Positions 10,323 through 18,713 of a stretch of 64,000 nt of DNA are shown here, in pieces. The stretch comes from Glaciihabitans sp. INWT7 (lineage in GTDB: Bacteria; Actinomycetota; Actinomycetes; Actinomycetales; Microbacteriaceae), in assembly GCF_014217685.1 (NCBI RefSeq), contig NZ_CP043653.1, positions 562,419 through 626,418 on the forward strand, read 5' to 3'. A program made the translations under genes and the position numbers. The notes beneath the pieces were generated by a model. The model saw only the letters and a list, made by a program, of their open reading frames with translations. It did not search any database and had not been told where the DNA came from. The first letter of the stretch is position 1, and the number at the start of each line of letters is the position of its first letter.

Positions 10323-11621
10323 ATGGCCATCGAAGCCTTCGACGTCGTCGACCTCATCCACGCCAAACGCGACCGCGGGGTGCTCTCGACGGAGCAGATC
10401 CGCTGGCTGGTGGACGCCTATACCCGGGGCTACGTCGCCGACGAGCAGATGGCCGCCATGGCGATGGCGATCTTCCTCAACGGTATGGAGCGGCGGGAGA
10501 TCCGTGATCTCACGCTCGCCATGATCGCCTCCGGCGAGACTATGGACTTCTCCGGCCTGTCGAAAAAGACGACCGACAAGCACTCCACCGGAGGCGTCGG
10601 TGACAAGATCACCCTTCCGCTCGCCCCGCTCGTGGCGAGCTTCGGAGTGGCCGTTCCCCAGCTCTCCGGACGCGGTCTGGGACACACCGGTGGCACGCTC
10701 GACAAGCTCGAGTCGATCCCCGGCTGGCAGGCGAATATCTCCGGGCAACGGATGCGCGAGATCCTGGATGACGTCGGTGCGGTGGTCTGCGCGGCCGGAT
10801 CCGGCCTCGCTCCCGCCGACGGCAAGCTCTACGCCCTGCGCGACATCACCGGGACCGTCGAGTCGATCCCCCTGATCGCGTCATCGATCATGTCGAAGAA
10901 GATCGCCGAAGGAACCTCCGCGCTCGTGCTCGACGTGAAGTTCGGCTCCGGGGCCTTCCTGAAGGACATCGCCCAGTCTCGCGAACTCGCCCAGACGATG
11001 GTGGCGCTCGGCGAGGATGCCGGGGTCGCGACATCCGCTCTCCTCACGAACATGAACGTGCCGCTCGGTCTGGCCATCGGCAATGCCAACGAGGTGCGTG
11101 AATCGGTGGAGGTGCTCGCCGGCGGTGGCCCTTCGGACATCGTCGCGCTCACCGTCGCCCTCGCCCGGGAGATGCTCAGGCACGCCGGGCAGCCGGACGC
11201 CGACGTGGAAGCGGCGCTCTCCGACGGACGCGCCATGGACAGCTGGAACCGGATGATCCGCGCACAGGGGGGGGACCCCTCGGCCGCACTGCCGGTGGCG
11301 CGAGAGACCCACGTGGTCAGCGCGGAACGCGATGGGGTGCTCGTCGAGCAGCAGGCGCTGCCCTTCGGAATCGCGGCCTGGCGGCTGGGAGCGGGGCGCG
11401 CGCGGAAGCAGGACCCGGTGCAGCACGCCGCGGGCATCGACCTCCATGCGAAGCCGGGCGACCGGGTCACGGCCGGGCAGCCGCTCTTCACCCTCAGCGC
11501 CGACGAGCCTGAGCGATTCGCCCGGGCGCTCGAGGCCCTCGAGGGGGCGTACCGTGTGGGAGAGGCGGGCGAGGAGATCCTCGACGGAGGCCCGCTGATC
11601 GCCGAACGAATTGGAGCCTGA
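10323..11621 (+). CDS. deoA: Thymidine/pyrimidine-nucleoside phosphorylase
   Basis: Phosphorolyses thymidine or uridine to base and (deoxy)ribose-1-phosphate. The 432-residue protein carries the family signature SGRGLGHTGGTLDKLE and the phosphate-binding KHSTGGVGDK; the C-terminal all-beta domain is intact. It follows cdd by 33 bp without an obvious ribosome site and overlaps the next small gene by one base (TGATG). Specificity for thymidine versus all pyrimidine nucleosides cannot be told from sequence. Confidence 0.95.
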   Translation: MAIEAFDVVDLIHAKRDRGVLSTEQIRWLVDAYTRGYVADEQMAAMAMAIFLNGMERREIRDLTLAMIASGETMDFSGLSKKTTDKHSTGGVGDKITLPLAPLVASFGVAVPQLSGRGLGHTGGTLDKLESIPGWQANISGQRMREILDDVGAVVCAAGSGLAPADGKLYALRDITGTVESIPLIASSIMSKKIAEGTSALVLDVKFGSGAFLKDIAQSRELAQTMVALGEDAGVATSALLTNMNVPLGLAIGNANEVRESVEVLAGGGPSDIVALTVALAREMLRHAGQPDADVEAALSDGRAMDSWNRMIRAQGGDPSAALPVARETHVVSAERDGVLVEQQALPFGIAAWRLGAGRARKQDPVQHAAGIDLHAKPGDRVTAGQPLFTLSADEPERFARALEALEGAYRVGEAGEEILDGGPLIAERIGA

Positions 11622-11914
11622 TGTCACGCCGTAAGGACCGCCTGGACTGGATGTTCCGCAGCCGCGAGAACGGCAAGATCACCATCGGCCAGCCCGCCAA
11701 CCTCGAGCAGAAGATCTTCTCTGGTGCGACGCTGGTGGGCGTGATGCTGCCCGCATCCAAGCTGCGCACCGGAGTCGGTGTCGTCGCGGTGCTCGCGCTG
11801 GTCGTCTGGGCGGTCGACGAAATGGCTCGAGGGGTCAATCCGTTCCGCCGCATCCTGGGTGGTGCGGCCCTCGGTGGGCTGGCCTGGCTCGCCGTGCGCC
11901 GGCCCCGCCACTGA
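11621..11914 (+). CDS. Small membrane protein of unknown function
   Basis: 97 residues with a basic N-terminus, a hydrophobic segment near residues 50-67 (VGVVAVLALVVWAVDEMA) and a second weaker one near the C-terminus. The start overlaps the deoA stop, so it is co-translated with the salvage operon and ends it. No domain is recognised and no function is proposed. Confidence 0.75.
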   Translation: MSRRKDRLDWMFRSRENGKITIGQPANLEQKIFSGATLVGVMLPASKLRTGVGVVAVLALVVWAVDEMARGVNPFRRILGGAALGGLAWLAVRRPRH

Positions 11915-11951
11915 GGCATCCGCCCCTCAGCTTCCGTCCGCACGCCATGTT

Positions 11952-12050
11952 CATCATTCAGGAACATGCGGGGCGGGAGTGACTGGAGTAGGTGGAGTGA
12001 AACTTTCCACTCCCACTGACCACTCCCGCCACAGAAGCTCCTGAATGATG
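11952..12050. repeat. 99-bp palindromic element, copy 1
   Basis: Begins CATCATTCAGGAAC and ends GCTCCTGAATGATG, terminal inverted repeats with one mismatch. Pairing continues inwards (GGCGGGAGTG against CACTCCCGCC), so most of the element can fold into one long hairpin. The left arm holds three GGAGT steps. It lies 38 bp after the end of the deoA operon, between convergent genes, and 39 bp before copy 2. Confidence 0.9.
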
Positions 12051-12089
12051 AGGTCGCGCTCTCCCGATGGGACTGCACGATCGTGCTTT

Positions 12090-12188
12090 CATCATTCAGG
12101 AACACGTGGGGCTGGAGTGAATGGAGTGTCAGATCGATGCCTCACCGGTCTCGGTATTCACTCCCGTCCCGGATGTTCCTGAATGATG
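12090..12188. repeat. 99-bp palindromic element, copy 2
   Basis: Same length and orientation as copy 1 with perfect 14-bp terminal inverted repeats (CATCATTCAGGAAC / GTTCCTGAATGATG). The GGAGTGAAT of the left arm pairs with ATTCACTCC on the right. The interior differs from copy 1. It ends 22 bp from the 3' end of the nucleoside hydrolase gene. Confidence 0.9.
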
Positions 12189-12209
12189 CGAACCGGAGGG
12201 CAACGGTCG

Positions 12210-13157
12210 CTATCGGGACGGGTCGCCGATGCGCACCAGGGCATCCACGATCATGGCCCAGAAGCGCGGCACATCCAGTGCGGTCGCCGCATGGGTGGTG
12301 CAGCCCTCCGGCGCCTCGGTGCGGAAGTCGGCGACGGTCATTCCCAGGGTCAGCGTGCCCGCAAGCTCGATGTCCAGGGGCACGCGCACGACGGTCATCA
12401 CGGTCGGGTCGATGACGAGGGCGACAGCGCAGGGATCGTGCACGGGCGGGTGCTCAAAGCCCTGCGCGTTCCGGTAGGTGGTGCCGAAGAAGTCGAGCAG
12501 TTCGCCGACGAAGCGCGCCGGCGCGGTGTCGACGGCGGCGATGGCCGCGATCACCTCCGGGGTCGCGAGAGCCTGGTGCGTGACATCCAGCCCCACCATC
12601 GTGAGCTTCCAGCTCTCGTTGAAGACGATGTGAGCCGCCTCCGGATCGATCACGATGTTGAACTCCGCGGCGGCGCTCCAGTTGCCGACGTTATAGCCGC
12701 CGCCCATCAGCACCACCTCCTTCACGAGGGACGCGATGCGCGGCTCCTTCCGCACGGCGAGGGCGATGTTGGTGAGAGCGCCGGTCGGCACGAGGGTGAT
12801 GGTGCGGGCAGGCGCGGCCATGATCGTGTCGATAATGAGATCGACGGCGTGCCGCGGATCGGCGGCGAACAGGGGCTCGGGGAGTTCGGGTCCGTCGAGA
12901 CCGGACGAGCCGTGGATCGACTCTGCCACTTCGGCGGTGCGCACCAGGGGCCGATGGGCGCCGGCGGCGAACGGAATGCCGGTGATTCCGGCGATCCGGG
13001 CGATGGCCAGCGCATTGCGCGTGACCTTCTCGATGGTCTGGTTCCCGTGCACCGTCGTCACCGCGACCAGCTCGATCTCGGGGTTGCCGTGGGCGAGGAT
13101 CAGCGCGATCGCGTCATCGTGCCCCGGGTCACAATCCAGAATGATCTTCTTGGCCAT
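12210..13157 (-). CDS. Inosine-uridine-type nucleoside N-ribohydrolase
   Basis: Hydrolyses nucleosides to base plus ribose. The calcium-binding signature of the family, DCDPGHDDA, is at residues 8-16, TTVHGNQTIEK follows, and NIVIDPEAAHIVF plus HDPCAVALVID complete the metal and ribose site. Length (315 residues) is typical. It is transcribed divergently from add, with only 42 bp between the two start codons, so the two probably respond to shared signals. Base preference is not predictable here. Confidence 0.93.
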   Translation of the reverse strand: MAKKIILDCDPGHDDAIALILAHGNPEIELVAVTTVHGNQTIEKVTRNALAIARIAGITGIPFAAGAHRPLVRTAEVAESIHGSSGLDGPELPEPLFAADPRHAVDLIIDTIMAAPARTITLVPTGALTNIALAVRKEPRIASLVKEVVLMGGGYNVGNWSAAAEFNIVIDPEAAHIVFNESWKLTMVGLDVTHQALATPEVIAAIAAVDTAPARFVGELLDFFGTTYRNAQGFEHPPVHDPCAVALVIDPTVMTVVRVPLDIELAGTLTLGMTVADFRTEAPEGCTTHAATALDVPRFWAMIVDALVRIGDPSR

Positions 13158-13163
13158 TCCGTC

Positions 13164-13169
13164 AGGTTA
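13164..13169 (-). promoter_or_regulatory. -10 box for leaderless nucleoside hydrolase transcript
   Basis: TAACCT on the minus strand ends 6 nt before the ATG at 13157; no ribosome site is seen. It lies back to back with the add promoter. Confidence 0.55.
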
Positions 13170-13187
13170 GCGGCCGGCGGCACCCGA

Positions 13188-13193
13188 TAGATT
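13188..13193 (+). promoter_or_regulatory. -10 box for leaderless add transcript
   Basis: TAGATT ends 6 nt before ATG 13200; the intervening bases (TGGGGC) are not a usable ribosome site at that distance. Confidence 0.6.
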
Positions 13194-13199
13194 TGGGGC

Positions 13200-14315
13200 A
13201 TGACCACCTCAGACTTCTTCATGCCCGGCGGCGGCGCGAACATCACCGCGCTTCCCAAGGTCTCCCTCCACGACCACCTCGACGGGGGCCTCCGTCCGCA
13301 GACCATCGTCGAGCTCGCCGCCGAGATCGGCCTGGAGCTCCCCGAGACGGATGCCGCGGCGCTCGCCGACTGGTTCGCCGAGAAGGCGGATTCCGGCTCC
13401 CTCGTCGACTACCTGAAGACCTTCGACATCACCACCGCTGTCATGCAGACGGCAGCGGGGCTCACCCGCGTCGCCCGCGAGTTCGTGGAGGATCTGGATG
13501 CCGACGGCGTGATCTACGGCGAGATCCGTTGGGCCCCCGAACAGCACCTCGCCCGCGGCCTCAGTCTCGATGAGGCCGTCGAAGCGGTGCAGGAAGGCAT
13601 CGAGGAGGGCATCAACGCCGTCGCCGAGGCGGGGCGCAGCATCCGGATCGGGCAGTTGGTCACCGCTATGCGTCACGCCGATCGTGGGCTCGAGATCGCA
13701 GAGCTCGCCGTGCGCCACCGCAACAACGGGGTCGTCGGCTTCGACATCGCCGGCGCAGAGGCCGGATTCCCCGCGGGCAACCACCGCCATGCCTTCGACT
13801 ATCTCGCGTCGCACTTCTTTCCCACGACAGTGCATGCGGGGGAGGCCGACGGCCTCGAGAGCATTCGTGGAGCGCTGTTTGACGGCCGCGCGCTGCGCCT
13901 CGGGCACGGCGTTCGCCTCGCCGAGGACATCACGGTGGACCGTTCGGACGACGAGAACACCTACGTGGAGCTCGGGCGGCTCTCGCAATGGGTGAAGGAT
14001 CGGGAGATCGCGCTCGAGTTGAGTCCCTCGTCGAACCTTCAGACGGGTGCTATCGCGCAATGGGGCGACGAACTCATCGATCACCCCTTCGACCTGCTCT
14101 ACCAGCTCGGCTTCCGAGTGACGGTCAATACCGACAACCGGCTGATGAGCCGTACTTCGCTGAGTCGCGAGCTCGCACTTCTCGCGGAGACATTCGACTA
14201 CGACCTGACCGACCTCGAGGTGTTCCAGCTCAACGCCGCCGGATCGACCTTCCTCCCGTTCGAAGAGCGCGAAGAGCTGGCCGATCGCATCAGCGCCGGT
14301 TTCGAGCGGGCCTGA
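13200..14315 (+). CDS. add: Adenosine deaminase
   Basis: Deaminates adenosine or deoxyadenosine to inosine or deoxyinosine. Zinc ligands H24 and H26 lie in SLHDHLDGG; HAGEAD carries the third histidine and catalytic Glu region, LGHGVRL the His base and TDNRLMS the metal-binding Asp. The 371-residue length is normal. It heads a run of genes with 4-bp or smaller overlaps: add, PTS EIIA, PTS EIIB. Related enzymes act on other adenosyl compounds, so the exact substrate is open. Confidence 0.93.
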   Translation: MTTSDFFMPGGGANITALPKVSLHDHLDGGLRPQTIVELAAEIGLELPETDAAALADWFAEKADSGSLVDYLKTFDITTAVMQTAAGLTRVAREFVEDLDADGVIYGEIRWAPEQHLARGLSLDEAVEAVQEGIEEGINAVAEAGRSIRIGQLVTAMRHADRGLEIAELAVRHRNNGVVGFDIAGAEAGFPAGNHRHAFDYLASHFFPTTVHAGEADGLESIRGALFDGRALRLGHGVRLAEDITVDRSDDENTYVELGRLSQWVKDREIALELSPSSNLQTGAIAQWGDELIDHPFDLLYQLGFRVTVNTDNRLMSRTSLSRELALLAETFDYDLTDLEVFQLNAAGSTFLPFEEREELADRISAGFERA

Positions 14316-14761
14316 TGCCACTTCCCCTTCTCGCCGAATCGGCGATCATCGTGGGAGCCGAGGCCGGTGACTGGCGCGAAGCCGTGCGGCTGGCCGGCCG
14401 CGCCCTCACGGCTTCCGGTGCCACCAGACCGGGTTACGCCGACGAGATGATCCGCATGATCGACGAGCACGGACCCTACGTCGTGATTGCTCCAGGGCTT
14501 GCACTCGCTCACGCGCGACCGGGACCGGATGTGCTGGCCGACGGTCTCGCGGTGGTGACGCTTGCCACTCCGGTGTCGTTCGGGCATCCGCACAACGACC
14601 CGGTCAGCGTGGTGCTCGGCCTCGCGATCAAGTCGGCGGACTCGCACATCGAGGCCGTCGCCGAGCTCGCGAACGTCTTCAACGACTCGAGCGCGATCGC
14701 CAGGCTCACGGCGGCGACTTCGGTGTCCCAGGTGCTCGAGATCATGGGGACAGGCTCGTGA
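14315..14761 (+). CDS. PTS EIIA component (fructose/mannitol/ascorbate-type)
   Basis: Phosphocarrier domain of a sugar phosphotransferase system, 148 residues in the cytoplasm. H66 in LALAHARPG is the expected phosphorylated histidine, and PVSFGHPHNDPVSVVLGLA is the conserved stretch with a second histidine. The start shares a base with the add stop and the end overlaps EIIB by 4 bp. No membrane EIIC is encoded in the window, so it either serves an EIIC elsewhere or acts in regulation. Confidence 0.88.
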   Translation: MPLPLLAESAIIVGAEAGDWREAVRLAGRALTASGATRPGYADEMIRMIDEHGPYVVIAPGLALAHARPGPDVLADGLAVVTLATPVSFGHPHNDPVSVVLGLAIKSADSHIEAVAELANVFNDSSAIARLTAATSVSQVLEIMGTGS

Positions 14762-15030
14762 AGATCGTTGCTATCTGCGGGGCGGGGATCGGCAGCTCCG
14801 GCATCCTCAAGGTGAACGCGGAGCGGGTGCTCGCGCGGCTCGGCCTGGAGGCGGATGTCACGGCAGCCCATCTCTCGAGCCTCAGCACCGATGCGGCGGA
14901 TGCCCAGGTCATCCTCACCTCTGCCGAATTCGTGGATGCGATCGGACCGACGAATGCCGACGTCATCGTGATCGAGAACTATTTCGACACCGCCGAACTC
15001 GCTCGGAAGCTCGAAGAGTCACTCGGCTGA
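14758..15030 (+). CDS. PTS EIIB component (ascorbate/galactitol-type)
   Basis: 90-residue cytoplasmic phosphotransfer protein. C7 in ICGAGIGSS is the phosphocysteine of the lactate-dehydrogenase-like EIIB fold used by Ula/Gat-type systems. GTG start overlaps the EIIA stop by 4 bp. It is followed by 72 bp containing a palindrome and the promoter of the next two genes. Confidence 0.88.
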   Translation: MKIVAICGAGIGSSGILKVNAERVLARLGLEADVTAAHLSSLSTDAADAQVILTSAEFVDAIGPTNADVIVIENYFDTAELARKLEESLG

Positions 15031-15058
15031 AGTTTCATATATAAAAACTGCTTTCATA
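15031..15058. promoter_or_regulatory. Candidate IclR-type operator upstream of the SAH-hydrolase-like gene
   Basis: An AT-rich island in a GC-rich region: AGTTTCATATATAAAAACT (15031-15049) has 5-bp arms AGTTT/AAACT round a TATATA centre, and TTTCATA recurs at 15052-15058, 19 bp after its first occurrence. A -10-like TAAGCT lies just downstream at 15063-15068. The nearest regulator gene is the IclR protein two genes on, so autoregulation is plausible. Confidence 0.45.
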
Positions 15059-15102
15059 GGCGTAAGCTCGATGGCATCATCCCATCCGAGTGAGGAACGA
15101 CC

Positions 15103-16281
15103 ATGTCCAGTGAGCTCGTCGAACGCGGCCATCAGCGGCTGGAATGGATCCGGTCGCGAATGTCGCTGCTGGCGGCCGCACGGCAGGAGTTCTCCGCCTC
15201 CCAGCCCTTCGCCGGGCGCCGGATCGGCGTCGCAATCCATCTCGATCCGAAGACCGCGGTGTTGCTCGAAGTGCTCGCGGTGGGCGGGGCGGAGATCGTG
15301 GCCACCGGGAATCACGGATCCACCCAGGACGACATGGTCGCCGTGCTTCGCGAGCAAGGCCTCGTCGTGTTCGGGCGGCGGGACGACACCATCGAACAGC
15401 ACCGCGCCAACGTCGCGAGCGTGCTCGATACGAAACCCGACATGATCCTCGACAACGGGGCGGACCTCATCGCCGGGGTGGTGCACCGCGGTGTCGCCGC
15501 AAGCGTGATCGGGGCGACCGAAGAGACTTCATCGGGTGCCGACCGGCTGCGCGGCGAACTCGCCGACCACATCCCCTTTCCCGTCATCGTCATCAACGAC
15601 AGCCCTCTCAAGGCGATCGGCGAGAATCGGCATGCGGTTGGACAGTCCGTCGTCGAGAGCCTCATGCGCATCACCGGGCTCATGGTGCCCGGCCGCCGCT
15701 ACGTCGTCGTGGGATACGGCTGGTGCGGTCGAGGCATCGCCCAGTACCTTCGCGCGCTCGGCGGTCGGGTCGCGATCGCGGAGGTGGACGACCTCAAGGC
15801 ATTCGAGGCGGCGCTCGACGGCTATCGGGTTGCACCGATCGCCGAGCTCGCGGGATGGGCGCAGACGGTCATCACGGCCACCGGGCGGCCGGGGGTGATC
15901 GGGGCATCCGAGTTCGCGCTGCTCGAATCCGGCACCGTGCTCGCCAACAGCGGGCACTTCGACTGGGAGATCGACGTGCCGGCCCTCACCGCCTCCGCGA
16001 GTCGGGTCGTGCCGGTGGATGACGCGATCGAGCGGGTGGAATTCGCGGACGGGCGTCACGTGGTGCTTCTCGCGGGTGGGCGCATGGTCAACCTCGCCGG
16101 CCGAGAACCGCGCGGCAATTCGCTCGAATCGATGGATCTCGGCTTTCTCCTGCAAGCGCTCTCGCTAGAACGGATCGCCGGATCCGCCGCCCTGCTCCCC
16201 TCGGGCGCCCAGCCCGTGCCCGACGACCTCAACCGCCTGATCGCACGTCGGATGGTCGCGGCGATGTCGGCGTCCCGATGA
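15103..16281 (+). CDS. S-adenosylhomocysteine hydrolase-like NAD-binding protein
   Basis: Short (392-residue) member of the adenosylhomocysteinase family. Recognisable blocks are ATGNHGSTQDD, DNGADLIAGVV, IGATEETSSGADRL, VIVINDSPLKAIGENRHAVG and the Rossmann motif VVVGYGWCGRG; the C-terminal KPxxYRY tail of long enzymes is absent, as in archaeal and Thermotoga-type forms. The active-site position usually Asp (after the catalytic Lys) is Glu, and the following Cys of long enzymes is Val. ATG 15103 has GAGGAA upstream. It overlaps the IclR gene by 4 bp. It may act on a related nucleoside thioether rather than SAH. Confidence 0.75.
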   Translation: MSSELVERGHQRLEWIRSRMSLLAAARQEFSASQPFAGRRIGVAIHLDPKTAVLLEVLAVGGAEIVATGNHGSTQDDMVAVLREQGLVVFGRRDDTIEQHRANVASVLDTKPDMILDNGADLIAGVVHRGVAASVIGATEETSSGADRLRGELADHIPFPVIVINDSPLKAIGENRHAVGQSVVESLMRITGLMVPGRRYVVVGYGWCGRGIAQYLRALGGRVAIAEVDDLKAFEAALDGYRVAPIAELAGWAQTVITATGRPGVIGASEFALLESGTVLANSGHFDWEIDVPALTASASRVVPVDDAIERVEFADGRHVVLLAGGRMVNLAGREPRGNSLESMDLGFLLQALSLERIAGSAALLPSGAQPVPDDLNRLIARRMVAAMSASR

Positions 16282-17066
16282 GTGGTACCGCACTCCCGGG
16301 CTCCGCCGCTCCGATGCCCGGCTCCCAGCGGTCCGACTCCCCGGCCCCCGACTACTCGGTTCCGGCGCTGGACAAGGCGCTCGATATCCTCGAACTCCTG
16401 GCGGCACGATCAGGCGGGCTCAGCCAGGCTGCCATCGCGGAGGCGGTCGGTCGATCGGTCAGCCAGGTCTTCCGGGTTCTTCAGACCCTGGAGGGGCGGG
16501 GATACCTCGTGCGCGAGGAGCGCTCGGGGCTCTACCGCTTGTCGATGCAGCTGTTCACGCTCGCCCATCGGCAGGAGCCGCTTCGCGGTCTCGAGACTGC
16601 CGCGCTTCCGGCGATGCGGGCCTTCGCGGACGAGGTGCGGCAATCCTGCAACCTCGGAGTTCTCTCGGCCGGCCGGGTTCTCGTGCTCGCCCAGGTGGAG
16701 AGTCCGGCGAACTTCGGATTCCGCGTGCGGGTCGGTTCGGAGTTCCCGCTCGAGGGCACCGCGACCGGTGCCGTGCTCGCGGCCTTCGGCGAGGAGTCGG
16801 TGACCGAGCCGTGGTTGTCGGGTCTTTCCCGCGGCGCTCGGGATCGGGTCGATCGTGTGCGACTCCGGGGCTTCGAACGCGCGGACGACAGCCTCCAGCC
16901 GGGCATCACCGACATCGTCTTTCCGGTCTTCGGGAGGGGAGGCTCGGCGGTGGCGGCACTCACCGTGCCCTATGTCTCGACGAGTTTCAGCGCGGCACGC
17001 ACCCACCAGGTCGAGGCCCGGGCACGGGCGGCAGCCGAGACGATCTCAGGCGCGCTCGGCCATTAG
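16278..17066 (+). CDS. IclR-family transcriptional regulator
   Basis: Winged helix-turn-helix at about residues 28-95 (ALDKALDILELLA, GLSQAAIAEAVGRSVSQVFR, GYLVREERSGLYRLS) followed by the GAF-like IclR effector domain. Co-transcribed with the SAH-hydrolase-like gene (ATGA overlap), so its likely targets are this gene and the neighbouring PTS/add genes. The last 21 bp overlap the 3' end of the convergent mutase gene. Effector is unknown. Confidence 0.88.
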   Translation: MSGTALPGSAAPMPGSQRSDSPAPDYSVPALDKALDILELLAARSGGLSQAAIAEAVGRSVSQVFRVLQTLEGRGYLVREERSGLYRLSMQLFTLAHRQEPLRGLETAALPAMRAFADEVRQSCNLGVLSAGRVLVLAQVESPANFGFRVRVGSEFPLEGTATGAVLAAFGEESVTEPWLSGLSRGARDRVDRVRLRGFERADDSLQPGITDIVFPVFGRGGSAVAALTVPYVSTSFSAARTHQVEARARAAAETISGALGH

Positions 17067-18713
17067 CTGGCGCATGGCGGATTCGAGCCGGTCGACGGCA
17101 CCCTGGGCGACCGCCTGCCGGTGCGCGGCGGTGCCCTCGGCGCTCGAGGCGTCGATGTAGACCTTCACCTTCGGCTCGGTGCCGCTCGGACGCACGATCA
17201 CCCGCGATCCATCATCGAGCAGGTAGCGCAGGATGTCGCTGGCGGGCAGGCCGGCGAAGCCATCCGCGAAGTCATCGACCTGTCGAACGGCCACGGCGCC
17301 GATCCGCTCTGGTGGGGACAGCCGCAACGCAGACATCAGGCGCGGGATGTCGGCGAGATCAGTCATCCGAATCGACACCTGCGACGAGGCGAAAGCGCCG
17401 AAGCGCTCGGCGAAGTCGGTGAGGTGATCGGTGACGGTGCGGCCGACGGCCTTGAGGTCCGACACGAGCCCCAGGAACTCGACCGCCGCCGAGATCCCGT
17501 CCTTGTCGCGCACCTTTTCGGGGTCGACGAGGTAGCCGAGGGCCTCTTCGTAGCCGTAGGAGAGGCCGGGCACACGCGACACCCACTTGAATCCGGTGAG
17601 CGTGTCGACGTAATCGAGCCCGTACTGGCGCGCCACCTCGGCGAGGGCCGGGGAGGAGACGATCGATGCCGCGAGGGTGCCAGAGGCGCCCGCCGCGGCA
17701 AGTCGCTCGGCCGCGCGCCAGCCGAGCAGCGCACCGACCTGGTTGCCGCTCAGCCGCTGCCACTCGCCGTCAACGTCGGGGATGCCGATGGCGAGGCGGT
17801 CGGCATCCGGATCGTTGGCGATCACGAGTTCGGCGTCGGCGGTGATGGCCGCATCGAACGCGAGATCCATCGCCCCGGGTTCTTCCGGGTTGGGGAAGGT
17901 GACCGTGGGGAAGGCCGCATCCGGCTCGATCTGTGCCGAGACGACTGTGGGTTCGCCGAATCCGGCGTCGAGGAAGACACGATGTGCCGTCTCCCAGCCG
18001 ACCCCGTGCATCGCGGTGTAGACGTAGCGCACCGCGGCCGGGGGGCGCCCGGCGATGGCAGCCGTGCGGCGCACGTAGGCGTCGATCACCTGCTCGTCGG
18101 CCGTCTCATAGGCCGTGGATCGGGGCAGCTGCAAGACGCTCTGGTCGGCGGCGACGGTCAGGATGTGCGCCGCGATCTCGCCATCCAGCGGCGGCACGAT
18201 CTGGGAGCCCTGGTCGGCGTCACCGAGGTAGACCTTGTAGCCGTTGTCCTGTGGGGGGTTGTGGCTCGCCGTGACCATCACCCCGGCGCTGACGCCGAGC
18301 TCGCGCACGGCGAACGCCAGAACGGGAGTGGGAAGCAATCGGGGAAGCAGCACGGCGCGCACTCCGGCGCCGGCCATCAACTCCGCGGTATCGGTGGCGA
18401 AGATCTTCGAGTTCTTGCGGCCGTCGTATCCGATCACCACGCTCGGTGCGCCCCCGCGGGAGACCAGGAAGCTCGCGAATCCGGCGGCGGCCTGACTCAC
18501 GAGCACCCGGTTCATCCGGTTCGAGCCGGCCTCGATCCGGCCGCGAAGCCCGGCGGTGCCGAACTCGAGTCGGGTATCGAAGCGGTCGTGCAGTTGCGCG
18601 AGCGCGATGTCGGAACCAGACTCGGCGTCTGCCAGGAGCAGGGCGAGTTCTGTTCGGGTCTCGTCATCCGGATCCTGGTCGTGCCAGGCGCGCGCGACAT
18701 CGACGACGCTCAC
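17046..18713 (-). CDS. Phosphohexomutase-superfamily enzyme, possible phosphopentomutase
   Basis: 555-residue alpha-D-phosphohexomutase: catalytic serine in ASHNPPQDNGYKVYLG, magnesium loop DPDADRLAIG, sugar loop GYEEALGYLVDP and phosphate loop RPSGTEPKVKVY are all present. The length and the GYEEALGY sequence match the PGM2-like branch, some of which interconvert ribose-1- and ribose-5-phosphate. Its GTG start shares one base with the stop of purine nucleoside phosphorylase and no deoB-type mutase is seen, so a phosphopentomutase role is inferred; phosphomannomutase activity is the alternative. Confidence 0.8.
   Translation of the reverse strand: MSVVDVARAWHDQDPDDETRTELALLLADAESGSDIALAQLHDRFDTRLEFGTAGLRGRIEAGSNRMNRVLVSQAAAGFASFLVSRGGAPSVVIGYDGRKNSKIFATDTAELMAGAGVRAVLLPRLLPTPVLAFAVRELGVSAGVMVTASHNPPQDNGYKVYLGDADQGSQIVPPLDGEIAAHILTVAADQSVLQLPRSTAYETADEQVIDAYVRRTAAIAGRPPAAVRYVYTAMHGVGWETAHRVFLDAGFGEPTVVSAQIEPDAAFPTVTFPNPEEPGAMDLAFDAAITADAELVIANDPDADRLAIGIPDVDGEWQRLSGNQVGALLGWRAAERLAAAGASGTLAASIVSSPALAEVARQYGLDYVDTLTGFKWVSRVPGLSYGYEEALGYLVDPEKVRDKDGISAAVEFLGLVSDLKAVGRTVTDHLTDFAERFGAFASSQVSIRMTDLADIPRLMSALRLSPPERIGAVAVRQVDDFADGFAGLPASDILRYLLDDGSRVIVRPSGTEPKVKVYIDASSAEGTAAHRQAVAQGAVDRLESAMRQLMAERA

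Noticed and set aside
11952-12188. A CRISPR array or pair of direct repeats
   Set aside because: Only two copies side by side, each palindromic over its full length with divergent interiors, and no cas genes.
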